A DNA stretch of 13,245 bases, from NCBI GenBank assembly GCA_016763095.1, contig JAESUK010000026.1, positions 1 to 13,245 of the forward strand, read 5' to 3'. Positions 1 through 6,601 of the stretch are shown here, in pieces (position 1 is the first letter of the stretch; every line of letters starts with the position of its first letter). Source of the DNA: Alphaproteobacteria bacterium (GTDB lineage: Bacteria; Pseudomonadota; Alphaproteobacteria; Micavibrionales; Micavibrionaceae). The position numbers and the translations under genes were made by a program. The notes under the pieces are model-generated. The model had not been told where the DNA came from, ran no database searches, and saw nothing but the letters and a program-made list of their open reading frames with translations.

Positions 1-735
1 GAATTGAATAAATTCCATATCTTGAAGAGGAAGCCCTGCGCGTAAAACCATCGCATTTCCGTCCCCTGTGCATGTGTGTGCTGAGGTACATGAGAAATAT
101 GTTCTTCCATATCCACCTGTAGCAAGGACAGTTTGGTGCGCACGGAAGCGATGAATTTTACCATCATCTAAGTTCCACGCCATAACACCAAGGCATTCGC
201 CATCGTCGCCCATAATAAGATCAAGCACAAAATACTCGATAAAGAACTCAGCCTTATGTTTTAGAGCTTGTTGGTACAGAGTATGCAAAATCGCATGTCC
301 TGTACGGTCAGCCGCGGCACATGTACGTTGTGCAGTGCCTTCTCCGTAATTTGTGGTCATGCCACCAAAGGCACGTTGGTAAATTTTTCCATCAGGCGTA
401 CGGCTAAATGGTACGCCTTGATGCTCAAGTTCAAGCACAGCGGCAGGTGCTTCTTTACACATATATTCAATCGCATCTTGATCACCAAGCCAATCAGACC
501 CTTTGATCGTGTCATACATGTGGAAACGCCAATCGTCTTCACCCATATTTCCAAGAGATGCTGAAATCCCCCCCTGTGCCGCTACGGTGTGAGAGCGCGT
601 TGGAAATACCTTTGAAATACATGCCGTTTTTAGACCTTTTTCAGACATTCCGAATGTTGCGCGAAGTCCCGCACCACCACCACCTACAACAATAACATCA
701 TATTCGTGGTCAACTATTTCATATGTACTCTTCAT
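1..735 (-). CDS. sdhA: Succinate dehydrogenase flavoprotein subunit SdhA, N-terminal 245 residues (C-terminus off window)
   Basis: This is the FAD subunit of succinate:quinone oxidoreductase (complex II), which oxidises succinate to fumarate on the cytoplasmic face of the inner membrane. The minus frame is open from ATG 735 to base 1. Residues 14-26 hold the Rossmann FAD loop (VIVVGGGGAGLRA). Residues 47-55 (RSHTVAAQG) are the covalent-flavin motif, with His49 equivalent to E. coli His45. The segment around residues 122-138 (GGMTTNYGEGTAQRTCAA) fits the substrate/FAD domain. AGGCGG about 8 nt upstream is a good ribosome binding site. The gene lies 12 bp after sdhD, so it is the third gene of the sdhCDA(B) operon. 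The sequence is highly conserved and nothing looks broken; about 350 residues should lie outside the window. Confidence 0.97.
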   Translation of the reverse strand, partial: MKSTYEIVDHEYDVIVVGGGGAGLRATFGMSEKGLKTACISKVFPTRSHTVAAQGGISASLGNMGEDDWRFHMYDTIKGSDWLGDQDAIEYMCKEAPAAVLELEHQGVPFSRTPDGKIYQRAFGGMTTNYGEGTAQRTCAAADRTGHAILHTLYQQALKHKAEFFIEYFVLDLIMGDDGECLGVMAWNLDDGKIHRFRAHQTVLATGGYGRTYFSCTSAHTCTGDGNAMVLRAGLPLQDMEFIQF

Positions 736-747
736 AAATATATCCGC

Positions 748-1134
748 CTAAGCTAAAGCAATTTTAAGGATGGAAAACACGCACGCAATGCCTGCTGCAG
801 TAAAAAATAATTTTTGGGCAATAATTTTGGACACCCGGAAACCTTCATTGCTGATATAATCCTCAATGATAACTTGAGAGCCTAGTACTGCATGATAAAA
901 GCTTGCGATCACAAATAAGATCATCAAGACTGCATTAATCGGTTGGCTGAGCCACGCTGTAAACTGTTCGTAATCTGCACCGAGCATGCTTATAATTGAA
1001 TAAATGATCCAAACGATAAGTGGAATAAGAACCACAGCCGTAATGCGTTGCGCGAGCCAATGCCCACTTCCGTGTCCCGCACTGCCAAGGTTTTTGGCTT
1101 TTGCAAGGTCTGATCTGAAATCTTGTTGTGTCAT
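748..1134 (-). CDS. sdhD: Succinate dehydrogenase membrane anchor subunit SdhD
   Basis: This 128-residue protein is the small hydrophobic anchor that, with SdhC, binds heme b556 and ubiquinone and holds SdhAB at the inner membrane. Three membrane helices are visible at about residues 31-52, 65-88 and 107-126. The motif HAVLGSQVIIEDY (residues 81-93) matches the family signature: His81 corresponds to heme ligand His71 of E. coli, and Asp92-Tyr93 to the quinone-site Asp82-Tyr83. The N-terminal stretch with HWLAQR (25-30) is typical of proteobacterial SdhD. An AAGGGAG ribosome site overlaps the sdhC stop codon, so the two genes are 12 bp apart and probably translationally coupled. Confidence 0.95.
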   Translation of the reverse strand: MTQQDFRSDLAKAKNLGSAGHGSGHWLAQRITAVVLIPLIVWIIYSIISMLGADYEQFTAWLSQPINAVLMILFVIASFYHAVLGSQVIIEDYISNEGFRVSKIIAQKLFFTAAGIACVFSILKIALA

Positions 1135-1146
1135 ATAATCTCTCCC

Positions 1147-1554
1147 TTATATGTACAAGGCACAATACCATGTGCCTGCGGTGAGTAGGAATGTTGCAAT
1201 CAGAATAAGACACCCAGATTGATGAGCGCTTTTGATTTTAAGTAAGTATCCCATGTCCCCAAATAAATGACGCACTCCATTCGTAAGATGAAAATAGAGC
1301 GAAAGTGTCCACCCAAAAAGCATGAATTGTCCAAGTGGTGATGTTGCAAATGCCATAAAGGTATTGTACGGCGCTGGACCAGTTGCTGCAGCAATTAAGA
1401 GCCAAAGCAATAGCAATGTCCCACATGTTAGAGCAAAACCAGTCGCGCGATGTCCAATTGATATCAGAGCAGCTAGCGGCAGTTTATAAACTTGCAGATG
1501 CGGAGAAAGAGGTCGCTGAGAAATATGTTTTTGGTCGCCAGAGTCAGTGCTCAT
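1147..1554 (-). CDS. sdhC: Succinate dehydrogenase cytochrome b556 subunit SdhC
   Basis: This is the larger heme- and quinone-binding membrane subunit of complex II, 135 residues. The family signature RPLSPHLQVYKLPLAAL (residues 14-30) is followed by SIGHRATG, where Ser32 and Arg36 correspond to the quinone-site residues Ser27 and Arg31 of E. coli. Three transmembrane helices follow. YFHLTNGVRHLFGDMGY contains His89, the expected heme ligand (E. coli His84). ATG 1554 is chosen because GAAAGGA sits 7 nt upstream; the in-frame TTG at 1560 would lie almost on top of that site. The gene starts 44 bp after the ASADH homologue and leads into sdhD and sdhA. Confidence 0.95.
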   Translation of the reverse strand: MSTDSGDQKHISQRPLSPHLQVYKLPLAALISIGHRATGFALTCGTLLLLWLLIAAATGPAPYNTFMAFATSPLGQFMLFGWTLSLYFHLTNGVRHLFGDMGYLLKIKSAHQSGCLILIATFLLTAGTWYCALYI

Positions 1555-1587
1555 ATTCAAATCCTTTCAGGAAATATACCATTAAGT

Positions 1588-1615
1588 ATATTAGAGATTT
1601 AGGCAGGTGTTTCAA
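1588..1615 (-). promoter_or_regulatory. Candidate sigma-70-type promoter for sdhCDA(B)
   Basis: On the minus strand a TTGAAA box (1610-1615; 5 of 6 consensus matches) and a TAATAT box (1588-1593; 4 of 6) are separated by 16 bp. They overlap the last codons of the ASADH homologue. Transcription would start near 1580 and give a leader of about 25 nt that includes the sdhC ribosome site. This would let sdh be transcribed separately from the gene upstream. It is judged by eye only. Confidence 0.35.
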
Positions 1616-2588
1616 CATCTAATATATGTTCTGCAATGCGTACCGCGTTATAGGCACATCCATTTTGTAAGTTATCCATGACAGACCAAAATGACAGACT
1701 GTTTTCCAGATGTGTGTTCTTACGAATACGGCTGAGGAAAACTTGTTGTTCTCCGTGTATTTCACAGGGTGTGACATATTCCATTTCAGATTCCAAATCA
1801 ATGATTTGAATATTGTCGTTGTCGCGCCATGCCGTTTTAATATCTTTGATTGCAAAATCATCCTTAAATTGAACAGTGACCGATTGTGCATGTCCTACAA
1901 ATGTAGGCACAAAGACACACGTTGCAGCAATCTGTGGCGCGGAGTCTAAAAGAGATGTAGATTCTGTTATGATGTGTTGCTCTTCAGTTGTGCCGTGGTC
2001 ATCTTCAAACGCGCTAACTTGAGGGATAACATTAAATGCAATTTGCTTAGGGAAGTTTTGCATCTTTGGTTCATGGTTCATGTAAATGGTACGTACTTGG
2101 TTAAACAATTCGTCCATCGCAGGGCGACCAATCTCTGATACTGAGTGGTATGTGGAAAGAGTAATACTTTCAATTTTCCCGAGCTTCTCAATAGGGAGGA
2201 TTGAACCACATAATTGAATGGTCGAGCTACTAGGAGATGCAATAATTTTTGCGCCCTTCGGTGGAAAATATCCTAGGTCAGGGATGGACATTAACTTGCC
2301 ATCGCTCTCAGTCAGGTCAATGATCGTGGCATTCGCCCCTTTGGCAATAATTTTGGCTGCGATTGGTTTTGTGCCAGTTAAAAAAATCACGTCCATGCTG
2401 TCCAGAGAAAGTTGATCCACATGCACCATTTTCAGAGTTTTATCCCCAAAGCTAATCGTCTTAATAAGGTTTTTGTCTTCACACGCAACATGGATTTTTG
2501 AAATTGGGAATTCTCGATCGTTAAGTTTAGAAAGAATTTCCTGACCGTGAACTGTTTCAATCCCTATAATAGCAACTTCAAATGACAT
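1599..2588 (-). CDS. Aspartate-semialdehyde dehydrogenase homologue (Usg-like), catalytic Cys replaced by Ser
   Basis: The 329-residue protein aligns by motif along the whole ASADH family. Clear anchors are TIQLCGSILPI (123-133), LSTYHSVSEIGRPAMDEL (144-161), FPKQIAFNVIP (179-189), ATCVFVPTFVGHA (222-234) and DNLQNGCAYNAVRIAE (305-320). Key residues are missing. The catalytic motif NPNCST reads SPSSST (118-123), so the nucleophile is Ser121 (AGC at 2226-2228). The usual Gln of STYQ is His148. The substrate-binding Arg of CVRVP is Phe226, and the Arg of DNSSAFR is absent (DLTESDG). The NADP loop GATGxVG reads GIETVHG. Only the catalytic His (His233) remains. It resembles the non-catalytic Usg/Usg-1 class of ASADH paralogues, so the normal conversion of aspartyl phosphate to aspartate semialdehyde is unlikely. 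AGAGGA lies 8 nt before ATG 2588. The gene sits immediately upstream of sdhC. Confidence 0.85.
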   Translation of the reverse strand: MSFEVAIIGIETVHGQEILSKLNDREFPISKIHVACEDKNLIKTISFGDKTLKMVHVDQLSLDSMDVIFLTGTKPIAAKIIAKGANATIIDLTESDGKLMSIPDLGYFPPKGAKIIASPSSSTIQLCGSILPIEKLGKIESITLSTYHSVSEIGRPAMDELFNQVRTIYMNHEPKMQNFPKQIAFNVIPQVSAFEDDHGTTEEQHIITESTSLLDSAPQIAATCVFVPTFVGHAQSVTVQFKDDFAIKDIKTAWRDNDNIQIIDLESEMEYVTPCEIHGEQQVFLSRIRKNTHLENSLSFWSVMDNLQNGCAYNAVRIAEHILDVETPA

Positions 2589-2610
2589 ATGTTTTTCCTC
2601 TGATTATGAT
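2582..2610 (+). promoter_or_regulatory. Candidate promoter for the hybrid histidine kinase gene
   Basis: ATGACA (2582-2587; 5 of 6 matches to TTGACA) and TATGAT (2605-2610; 5 of 6 matches to TATAAT) are separated by exactly 17 bp. The predicted start near 2617 leaves a leader of about 32 nt before ATG 2649. The -35 box overlaps the start codon of the divergent ASADH homologue. Confidence 0.5.
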
Positions 2611-2621
2611 CTTCGCACACT

Positions 2622-2650
2622 GTTCTAACCGTGTTAGCATGCTTTGTCAT
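2622..2650 (-). promoter_or_regulatory. Candidate divergent promoter for the ASADH homologue
   Basis: On the minus strand, ATGACA (2645-2650) lies 17 bp from TAGAAC (2622-2627; 4 of 6 matches). Transcription would start near 2615, upstream of the AGAGGA ribosome site. A better -10 match (CATAAT, 2603-2608) was not chosen because its start point would remove the ribosome site. The -35 overlaps the kinase start codon, mirroring the plus-strand promoter. Confidence 0.3.
2625..2637. promoter_or_regulatory. 13-bp perfect dyad, possible operator
   Basis: CTAAC-CGT-GTTAG is a perfect inverted repeat with 5-bp arms and a 3-bp centre, in the middle of the 60-bp divergent intergenic region. It overlaps the proposed -10 of the minus-strand promoter and lies just downstream of the proposed plus-strand start, where a bound dimeric regulator could act on both genes. 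The regulator is unknown, and short dyads also occur by chance. Confidence 0.3.
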
Positions 2651-4553
2651 GTCTAAAAAAGAAGATCACAACATTGAAGATGTAAAAGCAAACTTTCTCG
2701 CGACGATGAGTCATGAGATGCGTACGCCAATGCAGTCTGTTTATGGCTTGCTCGAATTGATCGAGCTTGAGGAGACATCAGATAGTGTGAACGAGATGGT
2801 GAAGGTGGCAAAAGAGTCCGCAAGCGCGCTATTAGAAATTCTCGACGATGTTCTGGAGTTCTCAAAAATGGACGCAGGAAAAATGGAACTGGATGACTTT
2901 GAGGTTCCTCTAAGAACGCTGGTACGTGGGGTTATTGAGGCGTTGTCTGTCCAAATAAAAGGGCGCGATATAATGCTAGTTGATCGTTTTGCAAAAGACG
3001 TTCCTTTTGTTGTAAAAGGCGATCCCAAAAGGCTTCGCCAGATTCTCATAAACTTGGTAGGGAATGCCTTAAAGTTTACGGAAAAAGGAGAAATCCTCAT
3101 CTCTGTAAAAGTTGTAACAAAGCTTCCTCTCGTTTTACGGTTTGAAGTACGAGACACAGGGATAGGGCTAACAGATGCGGCTTGCGCACGCCTTTTCAAG
3201 CCATTTAATCAAGCTGACAATACAACATCAAGAAAGTTTGGTGGTACAGGTCTCGGGCTTTCTATTTGTAAAAAAATTACAGATCTTATGGATGGCGAAA
3301 TTGGCGTAACAAGCGTTGAAGGTGATGGGTCCACATTCTGGTTTGAAATTCCAACCTCAGTTATTGATGGTCAGGTCCTTCATTTTGACTTGCCAGATTT
3401 GGTGGGGTTGTCTGTGCTCTCTGTAGAAGACCACCCACAGGGCGCAAAAGAAATTGTAAACTCACTGGTGTCCATGGGGGCATATGTTGAAAGCTGTGCC
3501 ACCGTTAAAGAGGCGCTTGATTTGGTGAACCGTCGCCCCTTTGATGTTGGCGTGATTGATCAGGGGTTACCAGATGGGACGGGGCTTGATCTTATTCGCC
3601 AAATTTCAGAGATGAAACCCTTTATGGGCTGCTTAATGTATACCGCGCGCGATGATGCGGGGCTTAGAAACTCTCTACAATCCCTTGGTTTTGATTATGT
3701 GAGCAAGCCTGCCAGTCGTAAAGGGCTGGGTGAGGCGGTACTTGATGCCTCAAACAAAGTGGCAAGGTTTGATATAGAACATGCCCCAAAGCGTTTGTTG
3801 ATTGCAGAGGATACGGCAAGTATTCGCGATCTGCTGAGACGACAGCTTAGTCTTTTGAATATTGAGGCAGATATTGTTGACGATGGTGTAGAGGCGCTGG
3901 AGGCGCTTAAAAACAAAGAGTACGGGGTGCTGATCACGGATCTTCATATGCCTGCTCTTGATGGATATGGTGTGATTTCTGCGATCCGTGGTGCAGAGAA
4001 AAAAACCAAAAGCAAAGCGCGGCTTCCTGTGATTGTTCTGACCGCAGATGTTCAGGTCGCAGATAGACAAGTATATTTGAAGTATGGGTTTGATGAATGT
4101 CTGCTAAAGCCTGTGACACTTGGACATTTCAAACGATTGCTTATTCGGTGGGGGATGTTACAAGAGAGGCAAGAAGAAGGAATGGAAACTGCGCCAGTAG
4201 ACGAGGAGGAAGATACTCCGATTAACTTAAATGCATTAGAGCGCCAACTGGGATCAATTGATGCAATGGCAATCGAGATGCTGTCCATGTTTGTAAAAAT
4301 GACACAGCCACTTGTAGAACAGCTTCAATCGGCATCTGAGGCGGGGGACAGCACACAAATCCGTGAAGTGGCGCATTCTCTTAAAGGAAGCGCGCGCTCT
4401 GCAGGGGCCGTTAGAATGGGTGATATAGCGTTTGAAATTCAAGAGAACGCGGAAGGTGATACAAGCGACGAACGCTTGTTCGCAGATATTATTCAAGAGT
4501 TTGAGAATGTGAAGTCCCACATCAAAAGCTTAGAAGAGCAATATAAAAATTGA
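2649..4553 (+). CDS. Soluble hybrid histidine kinase (HisKA-HATPase-REC-REC-Hpt)
   Basis: This 634-residue protein carries a full multistep phosphorelay in one chain. HisKA starts almost at the N-terminus, with His22 in FLATMSHEMRTPM. The ATPase domain (about 120-236) has the N box (NLVGNALKF, Asn139), G1 (DTGIGL, Asp169) and G2 (GGTGLGLSI, 198-206). Receiver 1 (about 254-365) has Glu260-Asp261, Asp304 and Lys353. Receiver 2 (about 381-500) has Glu387-Asp388, Asp431 and Lys487. An Hpt domain (about 527-630) has His576 in AHSLKGSARSAG. There is no membrane segment, PAS or GAF domain, so the input must come from a partner or from receiver 1. ATG 2649 (MSKKED) is preferred over GTG 2631; neither has a clear Shine-Dalgarno. 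The gene ends flush against the convergent pilin operon, suggesting but not proving a link. Confidence 0.93.
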   Translation: MSKKEDHNIEDVKANFLATMSHEMRTPMQSVYGLLELIELEETSDSVNEMVKVAKESASALLEILDDVLEFSKMDAGKMELDDFEVPLRTLVRGVIEALSVQIKGRDIMLVDRFAKDVPFVVKGDPKRLRQILINLVGNALKFTEKGEILISVKVVTKLPLVLRFEVRDTGIGLTDAACARLFKPFNQADNTTSRKFGGTGLGLSICKKITDLMDGEIGVTSVEGDGSTFWFEIPTSVIDGQVLHFDLPDLVGLSVLSVEDHPQGAKEIVNSLVSMGAYVESCATVKEALDLVNRRPFDVGVIDQGLPDGTGLDLIRQISEMKPFMGCLMYTARDDAGLRNSLQSLGFDYVSKPASRKGLGEAVLDASNKVARFDIEHAPKRLLIAEDTASIRDLLRRQLSLLNIEADIVDDGVEALEALKNKEYGVLITDLHMPALDGYGVISAIRGAEKKTKSKARLPVIVLTADVQVADRQVYLKYGFDECLLKPVTLGHFKRLLIRWGMLQERQEEGMETAPVDEEEDTPINLNALERQLGSIDAMAIEMLSMFVKMTQPLVEQLQSASEAGDSTQIREVAHSLKGSARSAGAVRMGDIAFEIQENAEGDTSDERLFADIIQEFENVKSHIKSLEEQYKN

Positions 4554-5267
4554 TTAACACCCAGAGCCAGCATCGCCGTGACCAGTTCCCGTTTTAAGGA
4601 TCATCCAAACACGGAAACAACGGTTTCCATCAGGACACGTGCGTACTCCAGGAGGAACACTAGGCATAGAATCGCTTGATAGATTAATGACACCCGCTGT
4701 GGCATCAATAACATCTGCTTCACATTCAGCAAATTTATTATCCAACTTATCTAGGGCTGTTGCCAAATATGGATCTGTTTTATCTGTGGCAATAAAGAAG
4801 AATACGCCGTCTGCGCCGTTATAATATTCCCACGCCCCAAATAGGCTCGGAGGAGGGGGCATAAACTTTCCAGATGCTCCAGAGAAAATAGTCGCGTGAC
4901 TTGGGTTTGCACCCCCAGGGTTTCCTGAACAACGAATACCTGATACGGCGTTGTCCGCTGCGCTAGCTGGAACAGCGGCATTGTTATCAAAATACTCATC
5001 AAGTGGATTAATAGGGTAAGGGCTGTTTTTTTGTTCGATGGTGGTCAGTCCACTATCTTCTGCAGGATAAATAAGGACACATTCTTGAATGGCAGATTGG
5101 ATTGTAGAAACTTGGTTATAGAGTTCTGAGACCACACGTGTACTGCTTTGGCTTTGTGCCTGTTGCCCTGAAGGTTCCATAAAGCTCACGGTCAATGCAG
5201 CAAGCAAAGCAATGGCAATCAAAATATAAACCAAGGCACTTCCTGATTGTTTTTTACCTATCGCCAT
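4554..5267 (-). CDS. Pilin-like protein 2 (type IV pilin/pseudopilin-type N-terminus)
   Basis: The 237-residue protein has a short basic leader (MAIGKKQSG) followed by one hydrophobic helix at residues 10-29, then an amphipathic segment at about 42-64. This is the layout of class III signal (prepilin) proteins. Cleavage would be after Gly9, giving mature Ser+1. The usual Glu at +5 is replaced by Tyr14. The rest is a polar, Gly/Pro/Ser-rich secreted domain with six Cys (63, 113, 182, 211, 217, 237), enough for three disulfides. AAGGAG 6 nt before ATG 5267 is a strong ribosome site. It is the last gene of the operon, and its TAA at 4554 abuts the kinase stop. It is probably a filament subunit or minor pseudopilin. 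The subfamily is not identified. Confidence 0.75.
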   Translation of the reverse strand: MAIGKKQSGSALVYILIAIALLAALTVSFMEPSGQQAQSQSSTRVVSELYNQVSTIQSAIQECVLIYPAEDSGLTTIEQKNSPYPINPLDEYFDNNAAVPASAADNAVSGIRCSGNPGGANPSHATIFSGASGKFMPPPPSLFGAWEYYNGADGVFFFIATDKTDPYLATALDKLDNKFAECEADVIDATAGVINLSSDSMPSVPPGVRTCPDGNRCFRVWMILKTGTGHGDAGSGC

Positions 5268-5273
5268 CTCTTA

Positions 5274-5279
5274 CTCCTT
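5274..5279 (-). promoter_or_regulatory. Strong ribosome binding site of pilin-like gene 2
   Basis: AAGGAG lies 6 nt upstream of ATG 5267 on the minus strand. It fixes the start and contrasts with the weak or absent sites of the coupled machinery genes upstream. Confidence 0.7.
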
Positions 5280-5284
5280 CCTAC

Positions 5285-5312
5285 AAAAAAAGGCGATATA
5301 CACCGCCTTTTT
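5285..5312 (-). terminator. Rho-independent terminator-like hairpin between the two pilin-like genes
   Basis: AAAAAGGCG (5287-5295) and CGCCTTTTT (5304-5312) form a 9-bp perfect stem with an 8-nt loop. Read on the minus strand, the stem runs into seven T residues (5291 down to 5285). It lies 25 bp past the stop codon of pilin-like gene 1 and 17 bp before the start of pilin-like gene 2. It could end or attenuate the operon transcript after the first pilin, or protect the 3' end of its mRNA. The GC part of the stem is short (4 pairs), so partial read-through is expected. Confidence 0.65.
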
Positions 5313-5336
5313 AATTCACTTAACTATCAGCCAATC

Positions 5337-6047
5337 TTAATTTTCAGTAAGTGTGTGATAGTAGTAATTAAAGCCACCTTGTTCGAAGCAACCAAACGGT
5401 TGTCCATCAAGAGCAACGACGTCTTCTCCGATTGTTCCTCCTACTGGAGCATCGCCATTTGTTGTGTCGTCCAAGTATGTTGTCCCAACATCAATGCCAG
5501 TCTCTACGGGAATAGGGCTCGTAACAATGCCAAGCTCCTCATTGATTTTTGTACAAACACTGTTCGTGATATTTGGCAGAATAGCAAGAATTTCTCTTGA
5601 CGCTATTGTCGGCGCATCGGCAACAGCAGCCGTTGAACCAATATCGTTAATTTCATTATCACCGTTAAAGACCCATGTACCACCTGTTGCGCCAGTCACC
5701 ACATCAGAAGATGAGAGTTGGTATGACGCGCCGCCACCATCACTAAGAAAAACACAAGCGGATACGCCACTGGCATCTGCAATACAAGCTGTATCATCTG
5801 ATGGAGGGTTGAACATGTAATCTGTATCACTCACGCCATTAAACGACATGCGTAAAAGGGTTGTTGATAATCCCGCAGGATACTGCGTCAAAGCAGCACT
5901 ACTGATAAGGCTCGTTTCATCATCTGCGTTTCCGCCACCACGTGTTGATTGTGTTACCGCATATGATAACGCTGCAAAAAGCGCCACTGCGATCAAAATA
6001 AGAAAGAGTACGTTTCCTCTCTCTGTCCTTTTTTGTTCGTAACCCAT
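5337..6047 (-). CDS. Pilin-like protein 1 (type IV pilin/pseudopilin-type N-terminus)
   Basis: The 236-residue protein has a charged leader (MGYEQKRTERG), then one hydrophobic helix at residues 12-33 (GNVLFLILIAVALFAALSYA), then a Gly/Ser/Asp-rich secreted domain. Prepilin peptidase would cut after Gly11, giving mature Asn+1; position +5 is Leu16 rather than Glu. Cys88/Cys98 and Cys165/Cys220 may form disulfides, the second enclosing a C-terminal region like the D-region of pilins. The leader-helix pattern GxxLxxILIAxALxAAL is shared with the next gene, so the two are probably paralogues. AAAGGAG 6 nt upstream of ATG 6047 is a strong ribosome site. The terminator-like hairpin downstream could make this the more abundant subunit (inference). 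The subfamily is not recognised. Confidence 0.75.
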   Translation of the reverse strand: MGYEQKRTERGNVLFLILIAVALFAALSYAVTQSTRGGGNADDETSLISSAALTQYPAGLSTTLLRMSFNGVSDTDYMFNPPSDDTACIADASGVSACVFLSDGGGASYQLSSSDVVTGATGGTWVFNGDNEINDIGSTAAVADAPTIASREILAILPNITNSVCTKINEELGIVTSPIPVETGIDVGTTYLDDTTNGDAPVGGTIGEDVVALDGQPFGCFEQGGFNYYYHTLTEN

Positions 6048-6053
6048 AATAAA

Positions 6054-6060
6054 CTCCTTT
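6054..6060 (-). promoter_or_regulatory. Strong ribosome binding site of pilin-like gene 1
   Basis: AAAGGAG lies 6 nt upstream of ATG 6047 on the minus strand and decides the start of this gene. Confidence 0.7.
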
Positions 6061-6079
6061 TTTGGTATTGCCCTAATTA

Positions 6080-6601
6080 TTATTCGACTGAGATTGTATT
6101 TAATGAAATAACTGCAGCCAATTTATCGCCCTTACACTCTCGTCCTACACATAAACTTTCAAGATTGGCTACCCAGCCTCTTTTGATATTTACAATGTGT
6201 CCTGTCGCTTCGCGAAACTGAGGGTAAGCGCTTAACGATTTTCCAATCACCGTTATCTTATTCTTATTAACGCGAAATTCAAGCCCAGTATAAACAGAGC
6301 CTATATTTTTAACGAACTTATCAAGCTCAACTTTACTAACCTTCTTCTTCGTAATCTTAGGGATAGAAGGTTGTACTGCCCTTTTTTCCGCTAATTCTTG
6401 GCGAAGTTTTGAAAGTTCTTGTGTTTGGACCATTGTGTATAGTCCTAGTCCCGCGGTACTTGCCCAAGCGATACCAGCAGCAATAAGAGCTGCTTTTCCG
6501 ACATGATCAGGAACAGATTCTAAAAACCTGTTCAAATCCCCGCTTGCCGCAGGTTTTAAATATTTAGCAAGCTGATTAAAGTTGAAATCTTGTCCGCTCA
6601 C
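6080..6601 (-). CDS. Small bitopic inner-membrane protein, GspM/PilO-like
   Basis: This 173-residue protein has a cytoplasmic N-terminus of about 33 residues, one membrane helix (34-57), a short charged coiled-coil-like stretch (58-75), a Lys-rich linker (76-92) and a periplasmic alpha/beta domain (93-173). The periplasmic domain contains the pair CVGREC (Cys151, Cys156), likely a disulfide. This layout matches the GspM/PilO alignment-complex proteins, which pair through a ferredoxin-like periplasmic domain; the assignment rests on layout and gene order, not on a clear sequence motif. The start is GTG 6601: an in-frame TGA lies two codons upstream and the next Met is residue 57, inside the membrane helix. 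A GGGA about 8 nt upstream is a weak ribosome site. It precedes pilin-like gene 1 by 32 bp. Confidence 0.6.
   Translation of the reverse strand: MSGQDFNFNQLAKYLKPAASGDLNRFLESVPDHVGKAALIAAGIAWASTAGLGLYTMVQTQELSKLRQELAEKRAVQPSIPKITKKKVSKVELDKFVKNIGSVYTGLEFRVNKNKITVIGKSLSAYPQFREATGHIVNIKRGWVANLESLCVGRECKGDKLAAVISLNTISVE

Noticed and set aside
268..564. 98-codon plus-strand frame opposite sdhA
   Set aside because: The minus strand here encodes highly conserved SdhA sequence, including the flavin-binding region. The plus frame is a shadow.
2226..2231. Sequencing error as the cause of the missing Cys in the ASADH homologue
   Set aside because: AGC differs from TGC by one base, but the neighbouring NPN residues, the NADP loop, the STYQ Gln and two Arg positions are altered too, so one miscall cannot explain the loss.
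2631..2648. GTG start for the kinase six codons earlier
   Set aside because: There is no ribosome site before it, the extra residues (MLACFV) are not expected before HisKA, and it overlaps the proposed operator dyad. ATG 2649 is the simpler start.
2741..3199. 152-codon open frame antisense to the kinase
   Set aside because: It is the complement of the HisKA/HATPase coding region. The protein is Ser/Arg/Thr-rich with no domain pattern, and the sense gene has intact motifs throughout.
4540..4570. Terminator between the convergent kinase and pilin genes
   Set aside because: The stops abut and no stem-loop with a T-run could be found on either strand around the junction.
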